Below, piece after piece: positions 12,443 to 23,069 of a stretch of DNA of 64,000 nucleotides. The stretch spans positions 434,001 to 498,000 of the forward strand of contig BGZK01000225.1 of the NCBI GenBank assembly GCA_005406025.1, given 5' to 3'. This stretch comes from Eumeta japonica (lineage: Eukaryota > Arthropoda > Insecta > Lepidoptera > Psychidae). The translations under genes and the position numbers were made by a program. The notes beneath the pieces are model-generated. The model was not told the DNA's origin and did no database searches. It worked only from the letters and a program-made list of their open reading frames with translations. How positions within the stretch are numbered: position 1 is the first letter of the stretch; every line of letters begins with the position of its first letter.

Positions 12443-12795
12443 TAACTAGCTTTTACCCGTAGCTCCGCCTGCATGGACTACAATATTTAGACTATTTTAG
12501 AAGCGCTCGTGTCGTTTATTCATATTTTTTCCACACGACCATTTTAAATGACCTCCCTAATGTATGAAAGAAGTACTATGGAGAGGTCAAGCTATATTTC
12601 TGGTTCTACCCAACCGAATCAGATGAAACATGGCTTAGATGTTAACTTAGAGCCCAAAGTACCAAACTGTGAAAAAATCATCAAAACCTGTTCAGAGGTT
12701 TTTGCGTGATGCGGTAACAAACATACAAATAGAAAGACAGACAAAAATTCTAAAAACTGTTGGTTTGGCTTCTGTTGCTTTAATATAGAACCCCC
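12443..12795 (+). repeat. Dispersed lepidopteran-type repeat, second copy
   Basis: AACTAGCTTTTACCCGTAGC (12,443-12,462) is followed by TCCGCCTGCATGGAC, the same start motif as the repeat at 7344. The 3' part has ATCATCAAAACCTGTTCAGA and GTAACAAACATACAAATAGA, the usual tail of this class. There is no coding capacity. Confidence 0.55.
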
Positions 12796-13199
12796 ATATC
12801 AGTTTTTTATTTTAATATCTGTAATGCACATATATCGGCCTGTTACAATTTTATTATATGTATAAATATTACATTTTACATCGAGTTAGATTTCAATTTA
12901 TTTATTACATTATCACAACCATACTGAAAATATTATAAATGATCTTTCGACAGTAGAATAAAGATAATTCGAAAGTCATTAACACTGAATCGATAGATTC
13001 AAATGAAAGCTTTAATAAGGTTTATATTCATTTTTTTTAAATGATGTATGACTTTCGGAATTGAAACAATGAAAATTAAGGGGCCTGTATTCTATAATAA
13101 ATTGAGCATTCTCCTTTTTTTATCCTAAAAAAGTAAAAATTAGTTTACATTTGAAGTCGTTTGCATGTGGCAGGTTGTTATGGCCAAATCTCTTTGTTT

Positions 13200-13420
13200 G
13201 ATTGTTTTTAATATATTTCATATCTCGTGGCCCCCATGCGTTTAGCAGATGAAGAGATTTCGATGCTACGTGAATTTGTTGAACTGCGTTTTATCAATTC
13301 GGTGCACGATAATCGACTGTATGATGTGCTGTTATTTGGCTGGTGTTTATCCGGAGGCTTATGTGTAAAGGATGATGAAGAATCTAAGATCTGCACGCGT
13401 CAGCTAATGTAAGGTACATC
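13200..13420 (+). other. Unidentified GC-elevated open segment
   Basis: A 220-bp block of better-balanced composition with an open frame of 61 codons (13,227-13,412, ATG start) and a second overlapping open frame that follows an acceptor-like 'GCGTTTAGCAG' at about 13,238-13,248. The 61-codon product is acidic in its N-terminal half and contains DNRLYDVLLFGW. No family is recognised. It could be a decayed transposon piece or an exon. Frame choice is not decidable by eye. Confidence 0.2.
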
Positions 13421-14105
13421 ATAAACCCTTTTTTAGGCGACTTCAAAAGAAAATTATCATTTGTGACCAATAATGAATAGGCTGAGCCATAATCACGTTA
13501 AATAGTCTCAGCAAGTTTCTATATCTTTGAGGTAGGGTTTCAAAATTTGCCCTATGTTTCGTGGATCCCTGACAGTTTATTTTTACTCTTATTTTATATT
13601 TTCTCTGTATTTAGGTCAAGTTAAAGGTCTCGCTACGTATAAGATTTATTTTTATTATGGTTATGGTATGGCTTAGTTTCCATATTTCGTAGATTTATGC
13701 AATAAAACCTAGAAAGATTAGCTATATTATACACAAAAAATGTACTGCAAGATATTGTTTTTTTATTATACCTTTTCAAAGAACTCTCCATAGGTGTACG
13801 TACAAAGTAATGTCTAAACCAGACAACATATTTTTCAATTCGTATTAAACGTCTCTTCAACCGATCTTTTTAAGAGCATTTTCTGGCGAAAAACACTTTT
13901 TTCCCTTGAGTTCTATTGCTGTTATGGAGTACAAAAGAGTAGGACATTTCACCACCACCGATGTGCCCTCTGACATGTTGATTATGTGGGTCAAATCGTA
14001 GATCATAGAGAACAGTACTAAGTAGGGATTGGAAGAAGGTTAACCTACAAGTTTGATCGTTGTGAGTCCAAAAAATCCTTCGTTTTGAGTTCAGAGTGCG
14101 TGGAG
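13421..14105. other. Noncoding stretch
   Basis: Mixed composition with two minus-strand frames of 75-80 codons that show no domain. Nothing is called. Confidence 0.4.
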
Positions 14106-14109
14106 GTAT

Positions 14110-14149
14110 CATTGTAGTAAAACACTAGGGCTAGTGTTTTACCACAATG
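14110..14149. repeat. 19-bp near-perfect inverted repeat, GG loop
   Basis: The arm CATTGTAGTAAAACACTAG (14,110-14,128) and CTAGTGTTTTACCACAATG (14,131-14,149) are reverse complements except for one A/C position. Only the dinucleotide GG separates them. It directly abuts the next hairpin. Confidence 0.92.
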
Positions 14150-14150
14150 T

Positions 14151-14190
14151 TCGAAAACCGAACTACGTGGGCACGTAGTTCGGTTTTCGA
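14151..14190. repeat. 19-bp perfect inverted repeat, GG loop
   Basis: The arm TCGAAAACCGAACTACGTG (14,151-14,169) is exactly complemented by 14,172-14,190 around a GG centre. It is one base downstream of another 19-bp hairpin with the same two-base loop but unrelated arm sequence. The arrangement resembles paired hairpins, but no terminator logic applies in this eukaryotic DNA. Confidence 0.93.
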
Positions 14191-15030
14191 TAAATTGCTG
14201 CTTACAGCAATAAAACTTTTGGCAAACATTCGGTAATATACCATTAATCGTTGGTGTTTTTTTGATCCCTTAACGTACCGTCATAGGATTAGATATCAAA
14301 GAAGAAAAACTTACTAAAGTGTTGCCTGCACTTTTCGTCTACTTAACATTGGTAGGCGTTAATTCATTTCGAAATGGTCACATAGTCGATTTACGCTTCG
14401 TTTAGACCATACTGATATCTTCATTTTTAATTGCGTTAAGATAAAACAAAAATATCCTAAATATGTCGAGATAGAGCCAATGTAAGGGTTGGATGTGGGA
14501 TCGTGGAAAATCAGATATTCCTTTGAACCTTTCTCAATCTAGTTTTAAATATATACGAAATCTCTTCGTTTGTAAGTCGCTTGTTCTTCTTGCCAGCACA
14601 TTTGTTTCTGTAACTGCCGTCAGAATAGGTCTTCTTCTCCTATCATCATTGAACCATCAGAAAGCAGTCGCCTTAGATAGGTTTTTGTCTCTGGACGCTA
14701 TTAGCAGCGGTCTCAGGATCTGTATTATGTAGATAGGAAATATCATCTACCTTATTTCGAAAAATATTTAATATAAACAATTGGCTTACTTACTATTTTA
14801 TCATATGTATAGGTAAAAATCTGTCAGTGTCTTCTTAATAATAATAATATATGTATATTTTTAATTATTTTGCATGACTTGGTATTACTTACTAATAAGA
14901 AAAACTATATAATACAGATTAAAATGAAAAGATTCTAGGACTGTTAATTTTAAAACTCATTAAAAAAGTCTAATAATAATGGCAAGTTTTATTACTAAGT
15001 TCTCAATAACTAACTTAGACACATTTTAAG
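14191..15030. other. AT-rich noncoding stretch
   Basis: A 79-codon plus frame (14,493-14,732) is Ser/Leu-rich without a domain. No gene or repeat is recognised. Confidence 0.4.
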
Positions 15031-15031
15031 G

Positions 15032-15160
15032 ATTTTCGTGGTTTAGCGGGTAAGGTTCTGGCTTGGAACGTGAAAGTTAAGTTCGACGAGGAATATGTAC
15101 GTAATTCTAATTCGAGATTGGCATAATTAAAACTTTTGTCTTATTAAATACACTTTAAAA
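15032..15160 (+). mobile_element. SINE remnant with tRNA-like promoter
   Basis: An exact A-box-like TGGTTTAGCGG (15,039-15,049) is followed by GGCTTGGAACGTGAAAG, which mimics a tRNA anticodon region. A B-box-like AGTTCGACGAG lies at about 15,080-15,090. The head differs from the SINE remnants at 6.9 and 8.9 kb, so it is probably derived from a different tRNA or a different family. Confidence 0.5.
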
Positions 15161-15689
15161 CTTATATCTTGTGACACTAGTGTCAATATATGATGTTAGA
15201 AGACTTATTTATATTTCCAAAATATCATCGCAAATAAACGGAGTACTTTTCCAAAGCATAATAAATTCAGATGAGAAACATTTATCATCAGTAAAAACTT
15301 CCGCCTAAAGTATTTCGCCATCGAGTCCATTATCGGTTAAAACCAAAGTTGTACAAATGAATAATCCTTGAAGAAAGAATAATTTATTATGAAAGATTAT
15401 GAGTTAGGACTACATAAATTCTTCTGTGCCCACAGGTTAATATTATTATTATAATAAGAGATGTCTACAAATACTTGTAATGTACATACATAGTAACATT
15501 CTAATATACGGATATTGTTTTAAGTTTACATCCAAAGTGCTTTAGACATTGTAGTAAATCAGCAACCCAATAATATAACTTGTACATATATAATGAATGT
15601 TATTAAATGCATGATGGCTTTGCGCCTGCCATAGAATGTGTTCCTTTATCTTTTATATGGAAAGACGTTTCCCTCTTTCAATTCTGGTT

Positions 15690-15845
15690 CCCTTACTGTT
15701 CTCGCTCTTCCAGTCACGCTCTTGATCCGACACTCTGTTTCAGTCCCGGTTCCGTTTTCGATTTCGGTCCTAATCTTTATTATTGATTCTACTCCCCCTC
15801 TCGCTTTCAATTTCGATACAGCTCACGGTCCCAATCTGTACGAAG
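15690..15845. repeat. Pyrimidine-rich degenerate simple repeat
   Basis: A strongly C/T-skewed tract with recurring 'CGCTCTT', 'TCAGTCCCGG' and 'TTTCGATTTCGGTCC' units. The 70-codon frame across it (15,638-15,850) is rich in Ser, Pro, Leu and Phe because of the skew. It is more likely a decayed microsatellite than coding. Confidence 0.4.
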
Positions 15846-16018
15846 CCTGAAATTAAATATAAGCTATATTACCCTGGGACAGTGCTGATTGCTATGTGTA
15901 AAACAATTTTCAGACTTTATTCTACCGCACTGAACCCCCGAGGGTAAGTTTTTTTTCCTTTAAATGAAATAAAGCCGATAGGTTTTATTTAATTTAAAGG
16001 AAATTATTAGCAGCAGAT

Positions 16019-16046
16019 CTTGGAACAGATTATAATCTGCTCCAAG
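16019..16046. repeat. 14-bp palindrome with one mismatch
   Basis: CTTGGAACAGATTA is followed immediately by TAATCTGCTCCAAG, complementary at 13 of 14 positions with no spacer. Confidence 0.8.
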
Positions 16047-16371
16047 CTAAGCTCTGTCTTCCCGTTGAAACTGCATTAAAATCTTTTCAGTAATTTCGGA
16101 GATGTGCATGTACAGACAGACAAACAGATAATGAAAAATAAAGATTATTGTTTTCTTTTATATTACATTTCGTCGTCCCCACATCGTTTTCCATATAGTT
16201 TAAATGTATAAATACATCCGGTTTGACTGGTTATTTACATGTACAGATTTCGTTTTCGTCCTGTTTATAAAAATATATAGCACATTTATTTCAAATATTT
16301 TATTTACTTATAGCATATGAATACATAAACGAATGAACACATTGCAGTGCTTAAAAATTAAGGGTACCCAT

Positions 16372-16428
16372 TAGTCTACGATGTTTCCAGTGTTAAGAAG
16401 CATAGTGATCGTAGACTAGATGTAAAGA
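16372..16428. repeat. 11-bp inverted repeat, 35-bp spacer
   Basis: TAGTCTACGAT (16,372-16,382) and ATCGTAGACTA (16,418-16,428) are exact reverse complements. The intervening 35 bp do not continue the stem, so a miRNA precursor is unlikely. Confidence 0.8.
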
Positions 16429-16429
16429 G

Positions 16430-17800
16430 TTTTGAAACTCCATGATGCCTTTTTTTTGTACATGTCTATGATAAACAATTGAAAGTTTGTTTTTAAACAT
16501 ATCAATTATAAACAATAAGAAAACCCAATGTTCTCATGTGTCAGATGGACCTCTTCAGGCATGATACGACAAATAGGTGGCTCCGATGGGATGCATTTGA
16601 TAAACAAATAAAGTCGGGGGTAGTAAATTGTTTTTAATTTTTTCGTTCTATGTTCCAGTTTCGTGAGTGAAGGCCATAAAAAAATAGAGTGGCCGATTTG
16701 GATTTGCGTACCAGAGAGTATGTCCCTAACTGCTTTCAAAAATCTACGTTTTATGGTCGAGTGAATGTTTAGAGTAGCCGAATTCAGTACTCACAGCACA
16801 GGTTATGTGATGTACCGATTACTAAATATCGAAAAATTATCTCGGACGTTATTGCGTCAAGTGATACTTTGAAAATCCAGAATAAGCTGAATTATATGCA
16901 TTTATTGTGAAATATGTTGTGGTTTTATTTTTAAAGTAGCATTCGCATAAATACGATCAAAACTTAACGACTTTGATCTCTTTGTGTCATTAGTTTGAAT
17001 AAAATTAAATTAAATGTGTACCTATCTGTATTTCATTTAAAAAAATCCTATTTGGTTTTACTTCGTATCTAAAATGGATTTTTTTTTTAACTCGTGTTGA
17101 GATTCAGTCGATTGAATGGTGTTCGAGGACAAAAACAATTCGTTCTTATTGATATTGAACTAAATCATATACACGTCTTTTGGAATCCGGATAAATATAC
17201 CAGAGGGACCGATATACGGATTAATTATCCACATTACCGTTCCATAAAAAATACAAAGCCAGCAAGAGCGAGTCTGCGTCTGAAATCAGCTTGCGATCAC
17301 CTATGCATCGCTTTGAAACCACATCTGGCTCGCAGTCGCCCCTCAAAACCCCAGGGCTCAGGGCGGAGTTAGCGTTTTTCTTATTTCTCGTCTTCCCCGT
17401 CGCGAATACTGTGTGAGTGTTCAGTTTTGGGATTTTCGGATGGAAATTCGGTTGTGTTTCGTTTACATATTACGAGTCTATGATTTTATCGAGCTTCATT
17501 GCGGATTTTTATATTCGGGTAACTTTTTAATCAGTTCATGGTGTCGTTCACATATTAGGAATCTCTATTTTCTGTTTCGAACGAGGAGTAAAGTCGATTT
17601 TATACAACATACAAAATTATATATATTTTTATCTCATTAGGTATGGTATCGATTTCATATAATACTTGGTCGGATAATAGTTAGTCAATATTTTTTTATA
17701 ACGCTGTCAACATTATTGTTTTTTCCATTTATTTTTTATAGAAAATACACATGGATTTATTTCATAGTTTTATTATCGGTATTCTACAATATATCAACAA
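16430..17800. other. Noncoding stretch
   Basis: Two plus-strand frames (17,094-17,372 and 17,413-17,640) of 75-92 codons fall in moderately GC-rich DNA but show no domain I recognise. A minus-strand 77-codon frame at 16,506-16,739 is similar. No gene is called. Confidence 0.35.
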
Positions 17801-17801
17801 T

Positions 17802-17806
17802 ATATA

Positions 17807-17839
<33 letters not shown>

Positions 17840-17850
17840 ATATATATATA
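17802..17850. repeat. (TA)n microsatellite
   Basis: A TA-dinucleotide tract interrupted by two TC steps. The alternating Tyr-Ile frame across it is an artefact. Confidence 0.95.
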
Positions 17851-18131
17851 CCATATATCATAGTGGTATCTACAATAAGAGGGATGCCAAATTTATACGA
17901 GTATTTTTTAAATTATTATATTAAGGGGAATACAACTTATTTGTGTCATCTGTATGTATAATTTGATGTAATGTATCCTCTCAACTTGCGAGAGAAATCG
18001 GTAAGATAAATTTGAAGTGATAGTTTTTTGGAAAGCCCATTTCTAAGTTTAATTAAAAAATGCAGATAGAAATACACGTTAAGTGATATTTGAAGACACA
18101 TAATGCAATATGAATACTTTAAATTTTAACC

Positions 18132-18157
18132 CCAAACTGTTACGTTGAACAGTTTGG
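18132..18157. repeat. 10-bp inverted repeat, 6-nt loop
   Basis: CCAAACTGTT (18,132-18,141) and AACAGTTTGG (18,148-18,157) are perfect reverse complements. Confidence 0.85.
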
Positions 18158-18411
18158 CATGAAAAAAATTATCACTGATATCAATCTAGTAGAATATCAT
18201 CACATTCTGCTGCATTGATCTTAGTGACATTTTTTTTTTATTCTCAATACTTCGTCTATTGGCTGCAGTTTGGAATTTCAGCTTATACGGTCAAAAGGAA
18301 ATGAACTTAAAGTAGACAGATATATTGCTTTGTGTCGAGCAGTCAAGAAAAAGTAGTTAAGTGTTTGCTCATTTCATCTTAGAACAGTTATGCAGATAAA
18401 TATATAAACGT

Positions 18412-18490
18412 ATAAATACCACCCATAGTACAAGCCTCGTTGCCTAATTTGGGACCAGATGGTGACGTATCTATGTCTTAAGATAAATAA
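18412..18490 (+). repeat. Fragment of a LINE/SINE-type 3' tail
   Basis: CACCCATAGTACAAGCCTCG followed by TTGCCTAATTTGGGACCAGA resembles, from memory, the 3' end of non-LTR retroposons common in Lepidoptera. No coding part is attached. Confidence 0.4.
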
Positions 18491-18857
18491 GTTTCAAGTC
18501 TTTGTACAGGAAACTATAATTTACTGTTATTATACATTTCAAGTTTCCATGGTTTCTAACAATATTGGCTATAATAGACATACAGATTGGTTCGATCTTA
18601 TAGAAATCTTTCATGTCTTTTTGAGGAAGTAACTTCTAAAATAAAAATGAATAGTGTGACAGTTAAATTAGAAAGTTATCATACTCACGTGAATCTATGA
18701 CATACTAGAAGAATTTCACTCAAAGATATGGTTATTTTTTTACAGTTTGAAAATAATGAAAAGCATATAATAACATGTGACATTTTGAATTCCCTTTGTG
18801 TGCAGAGTTCAAATGAAAAAAGAAAGATATCAAAAAACACACACCTAATTGTGCACC

Positions 18858-18930
18858 CCTGGTCCGCCCCTCCCTGCAGAACCCTCCCGTCAGCGATCCG
18901 TTTGCATCCTGTTAAGACCCTCCCTTGATT
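18858..18930. other. C-rich patch
   Basis: An island of C-rich sequence in A+T-rich DNA containing CCTGGTCCGCCCCTCCCTGC and an octamer-like TTTGCAT. No open frame or terminal repeat explains it. Confidence 0.3.
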
Positions 18931-19845
18931 TTTTTTTTAAAGTTCAATCATGCGTGACTTCTGAGAGGTTGTTAGAATTCCTTTGGCTGGAAAATTCAGC
19001 TCTTATATAAATTTGTTTTAGACAAATGTGGCTATCTAACCGAAACTAATTTGCTGTAAAAGATTAGATAAAATAAGTTTTTTTTGTTAATGTTTAGCAA
19101 ATTAGTTAACAATTCTTGCAATTCGCAAGTATAATATTTGTTTTCCTCTTCTTTTGGGTTTTATTCTCTAAATAAAATAAATATTAATTGTCTGACAATT
19201 TGCACGTTATAAGTATATATACATATATATTTTCCGACAAATGCATCGAGTCTCATCCTTAAAATTTCTGTCATAAAGTACATAAGTTTATTTTTTGATT
19301 AGTCTTTTTCTTACATCTGAAAAAAGGATAATCAATGATACTACTGAAATAAAAGATAAAAAACTATTAATTGACTAGTTGGTTTTATATTACTCGATCC
19401 TTTAAACTTGTGAAAGATATTATTTATAATAATTTATATTTTCATTGAATGATATGAAATTCAAAAGTTATATTGCTACTCTCTTTGCTATCGTCTTATA
19501 TGCTATTTATTGTTTCATAAATCAATATTCTTGAATATTGAATTCCGACACAAAATCCTTTAGGACAATGGATCTTCAAAAGCGCTGTCTTCAATTCGCA
19601 TTTGAATATTGGATTATTTTGAAACAATGGATAAGTGACGAGCTAGCAGGTACATCGCTATTTAATGAAAGATAATTACCATTTTATTTCGCCTTGATTT
19701 TTTTAAATTCATTTACTATACTTTAAAGTACTTATTTATCTACAGAGATCGCAGACAAGAAACGCTAAATACAACTTTTTGAGTACCTACTTCGTCACGT
19801 TTCCAACGATTCGTATTTAAAAGGAAAATATGGTAGTTTATGGGT
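18931..19845. other. AT-rich noncoding stretch
   Basis: No gene, RNA or recognised repeat seen. Confidence 0.5.
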
Positions 19846-19849
19846 GGTT

Positions 19850-19956
19850 TTGGGGGAAAAAAAAATCACCCCGCGCGTAGAGGGCGGGCACCCCTATATT
19901 AAATTCGCCGCGTGGGGACCCGTCACCATGGCGCGAAACATCCTGGGCTGTAAGGG
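19850..19956 (+). promoter_or_regulatory. GC-rich island with possible start codon and splice donor
   Basis: The island contains GTCACCATGG (ATG at 19,928-19,930), a near-ideal initiation context. Twenty-two bases after the A of the ATG comes GTAAGG (19,950-19,955), a good splice donor. An AT-rich CTATATTAAATT lies about 35 bp before the ATG. This is what a short first coding exon (M-A-R-N-I-L-G plus one base) could look like. No downstream exon could be assigned, so chance is a real alternative. Confidence 0.22.
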
Positions 19957-20052
19957 AAATATTAGAAATCGAACGGTTTTTATGTGTTTGGGGGAATTTT
20001 TATGTGTGCTTTACGCATTCTGCACATATACGCTGTGCTAGGTATATATATA

Positions 20053-20241
20053 CAAGGGGCGTGCACAGAGATTCAGACAGGACATACAAATTAAAAAACT
20101 TACTAGTTTCAGCATTGTTTCGGTTGGTGGCCCGCTGACGCGACGGTAAGTATCTTCATACCTTGCATAACCTAAACAATACGGAAACTGGTGCTTTTTT
20201 TCGCTTTGCATATCCTGTCGGTATCTCTGTGCACGCCCCTG
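20053..20241. mobile_element. hAT-like MITE
   Basis: The left end CAAGGGGCGTGCACAGAGAT (20,053-20,072) is matched by the reverse complement of the right end (CAGGGGCGTGCACAGAGAT, ending at 20,241). Similarity continues inward through GACAGGA.AT.CAAA, giving arms of about 36 bp with a few mismatches. The CA(A)GGGGCG start is typical of hAT elements. Both flanks are TA-rich, so the 8-bp target duplication cannot be read with certainty. At 189 bp it has no room for a transposase. The 79-codon minus frame across it is accidental. Confidence 0.75.
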
Positions 20242-20279
20242 GTATATAACGTCGGTGGATAATTTGTAGATAAACATAA

Positions 20280-21330
20280 ATGCTCTAATAGGATAGTGTA
20301 ATACGTTTCTAAAGCTATTTTATTTAAGAGGATATGCAAAGTCATTATTGCGCAAAAAACCGTCCAAACGATAGCCAGACACGCGGGGAGTCTTCCTTAC
20401 GATAATCACTGCACGAATACTCGGTGTGTTAGACGCTTTCCTGCTAAAACAATACATTTATTTTGCTTGGCGAATTTTTTTCTCCGCATTTGTATAAATA
20501 TATTAATAGAACTATAAAATTTCATGAAAAGATATTGATATGTATTTATATTTTTTTTGTATGACATAAATAATGTTTTTTTTATGTAAAACAGCGCAAT
20601 AATGGAAAAATTGAATACTATATTGATACGTTGATATTTTTTTTTTAATAAAAATATTATTTTAATACTATATATCTTAACAACCCAAAAATAATACTTA
20701 CAAATTTGTGAAGCTAAGAAGTTTTCACTCCCGACATGTTTTTTTAAATGCAAAAAAAAAACATTTGTTGTTACATAAAAATTAACATTTTTACTTATTA
20801 TATACTAGTATTGGTACTCCAGTTAATATTTAATGCAAGTTGTAAATAGTGAAACGGGCGATTTTAAAAGAATTAGTAAATCCGAAATGATTTATTTTTT
20901 TTTTCGAAAAATAAAAAAGAATATTTCAGATATTGTTTAATAAAAAAATTAAAAACTTAAAGAGAAAAATATTTAAATAGATTTAGAACTGCCCTATAAA
21001 TATCAATTTTTAGCGGTTATTGCGATTTTTTAAATAAAATATTTTCATCATCATGTGGTCGTTGTTTATAAAAAAAATCAAAAAAATTAAGGTTAAAATT
21101 CGTTTTATTTTTATAATTTTAAGAAAATTATCACTTTTCAAAAAAGTTCTAGATTCGCAGCCCTATCTATAACGTATCTTTTGATACCGTTTCAATTCCT
21201 TTATTTTTACTATTCGGAGACGCTAGGCCCCCTGTCGCATTTTTATTGAAAACGCGCAACCTACTGAAGCGATCGAAACATTTTCAACGCTAAAATGTAC
21301 TTTTTCGAAGACAAAATTGTCAACTCGCTA
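20280..21330. other. Very AT-rich noncoding stretch
   Basis: Long A and T homopolymers dominate. A 115-codon minus frame (20,406-20,753) is Lys/Ile/Phe-rich and has no domain. Nothing else is recognised. Confidence 0.5.
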
Positions 21331-21717
21331 ATCTAAGGGCTAGTTGTTTCAAAACGAATATTCAAGATAAGAGTTAAGATTAAATTGATCTTTAGTTAAC
21401 TGTTTAATCAACGCTGTTCTATTTTTGTGTTGTTTCAAAAAATTTGTATATTAGTTATTAAGGAATAAATAAAATATAATAAACAAAAATGATCTTTCAT
21501 TTATATGTAGTTTAGAATAATTTAGAACTACAATTTTCTTAATTTTACTTCTTACATCTTTCATTACACATTTTTTTTCTACAATGTTCTCTTATAAAAA
21601 GTTAGCAAATTTTATTTAAATTTTTAAAATGTACAATATCTATAGGGTTCTAATACAAATTCTAGGGGAAAAATGAAATTTTTTACTTCTCGAGAGCACG
21701 CGCGGCGAGGCGCGAAA

Positions 21718-21756
21718 ATGGCTGACCGACGGTGGCGCCGTGACAAAGCTGTAAGT
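21718..21756 (+). other. Exon-like ATG and splice donor inside the Harbinger remnant
   Basis: AAAATGGCTGACC (ATG at 21,718) opens an 11-codon frame rich in Arg (M-A-D-R-R-W-R-R-D-K-A) that runs straight into GTAAGT (21,751-21,756), a consensus donor. A CpG-rich leader (CGCGCGGCGAGGCGCG) lies just upstream. It is on the strand opposite the transposase remnant, within the element. It may be a second element gene, such as a DNA-binding protein, or coincidence. Confidence 0.25.
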
Positions 21757-21773
21757 TAAATATTTAATATAAT

Positions 21774-21938
21774 TTAAATACTTATTTGGAGGAAATTTTT
21801 TTTTAAATCAGATTCTAGTTCTGTTGCAAACCTTTTCGCTACATTTTTTGATACTAGAAATCTGTCAATTAATTCGAAATCATCCCATGAAAAGAAATTA
21901 ACTCTTTTTCTAAAATCGATTAACCACTCGCAAAACAT
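21774..21938 (-). pseudogene. Harbinger-like transposase N-terminal remnant
   Basis: An ATG-initiated frame of 54 codons plus stop inside the GGGC-ended element. It contains WDDFELIDRFLVSKNVAKRF (residues 18-37), which fits the 'F..RF.lSK......L' pattern seen near the start of PIF/Harbinger transposases. The DDE catalytic domain is absent. The short length and the stop right after the motif indicate a truncated remnant. Assignment rests on the motif plus the terminal repeats, not on the motif alone. Confidence 0.5.
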
Positions 21939-22539
21939 ATCAACCACAGAACAGTTATAGAAGAATAAGTACTACACGTCAAACCTAAACCTAAACATCA
22001 TCAAGCGCTAAACGCTCTGTTTTGAGCAGTTAGGATTAACAGTTAAAATTACCTAAAAGTTGATTGTGGGTTAGATGAAACAATCCATATTGCATTAAAC
22101 CAAATATTTAGTTAATCGTCGGTTTTCTTAACTTTAATTTTGATCTTGGATGAAACAACTCGCCCCAAGAAGACCAATGTGTTGATCGAGTTTACTTATA
22201 ATTCTTATATATACATACATACATCTTTGTTTCGGAAGCAGCTCTGACGATTTATGTATAAATTTTTACTTTGATAAAGCTTTGCTTTTCAAATCCGCCT
22301 TCTCTGAGATAATAACACAAAAAATAAACTTTAAACATAGTTTTACAGCATCATTTCGTTTGAGGAAATTAATGGTTTAGCTATGTCATTTTCAACAATA
22401 AATGGCACTACGCGACAAATTATTGATAACGCGACGTCAATAAAAAGAGTACTAAATTAAAAAGTATGTTATGTATTTATATATTTATTGTTGGAATAGA
22501 ATATAGATGAATTATCCCGAGCGACGTCATCATATTCTC

Positions 22540-23050
22540 GAAAGACGCTGAGCGAAATTCGTTTGTCCAGGTATCGCATGCAATCGTGGACTATTATATC
22601 GATATATCGACTATATTACATCAGATGCATGCCTAAAACAAAATGCTACACGCGTATTGTTCGGATGGCCGTGTCGTTGAACGATGCAAACGCAATTAAA
22701 GGAACAGATACACGATTTCGCGCTCACCCCGGGGACTCGATAAATTAATTGCCAGCGGAATATAAACGTCGTTGCCGCTAAAACCTTAATTATCGAATCG
22801 GCAGGTAGGACGGTCGGCATGGTGAGGTCGCAAAAAAAAACCCCGTCCCCGAAGAAAGCTAATTTTTTTTCCGCTCCCAAGAAAACCGCGACGAGAACAA
22901 ATCAGGGGTGGACGGTAATGCTCGATAATTATCAATTAGACTCGGCCGCGTTCGCCCCGCTCGCGCATCTATATAGAGCTGTCGCTCGAGTGATTGGCAG
23001 TAGTTTTTCTGTTGGTGATGTCACGGCAGATGGAAGCCTAGAACGTTAAA
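22540..23050. promoter_or_regulatory. CpG-rich block, promoter-like
   Basis: About 500 bp with frequent CpG steps in otherwise A+T-rich DNA, including GGCCGCGTTCGCCCCGCTCG (22,944-22,963). A TATA-like CTATATAGAG lies at about 22,970. A 76-codon frame (22,819-23,049) begins Lys-rich and ends YRAVARVIGSSFSVGD. It opens with a non-ATG codon and no family is recognised. This could be a promoter with 5' leader or an old exon. Confidence 0.25.
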
Positions 23051-23069
23051 TCGGCATAGGGCATTCTTT

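Larger units (their letters stand above)
21337..22166. mobile_element. PIF/Harbinger-like element remnant
   Basis: The left end GGGCTAGTTGTTTCA (from 21,337) and the reverse complement of the right end GGGCGAGTTGTTTCA (to 22,165) match at 14 of 15 positions. Subterminal AGTTAA/TTAACT motifs recur on both sides. TAA precedes the left end and CAA follows the right end, close to the 3-bp TWA duplication of PIF/Harbinger transposons. On the minus strand a 54-codon frame resembles the N-terminus of a Harbinger transposase. The element is about 830 bp, so most of the transposase is missing. Confidence 0.6.

Noticed and set aside
17716..17961. 81-codon plus-strand open frame
   Set aside because: Its middle is an alternating Tyr-Ile run created by the (TA)n microsatellite.
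20406..20753. 115-codon minus-strand open frame
   Set aside because: Lys/Ile/Phe-rich product from long A and T runs; no domain or membrane topology that makes sense.
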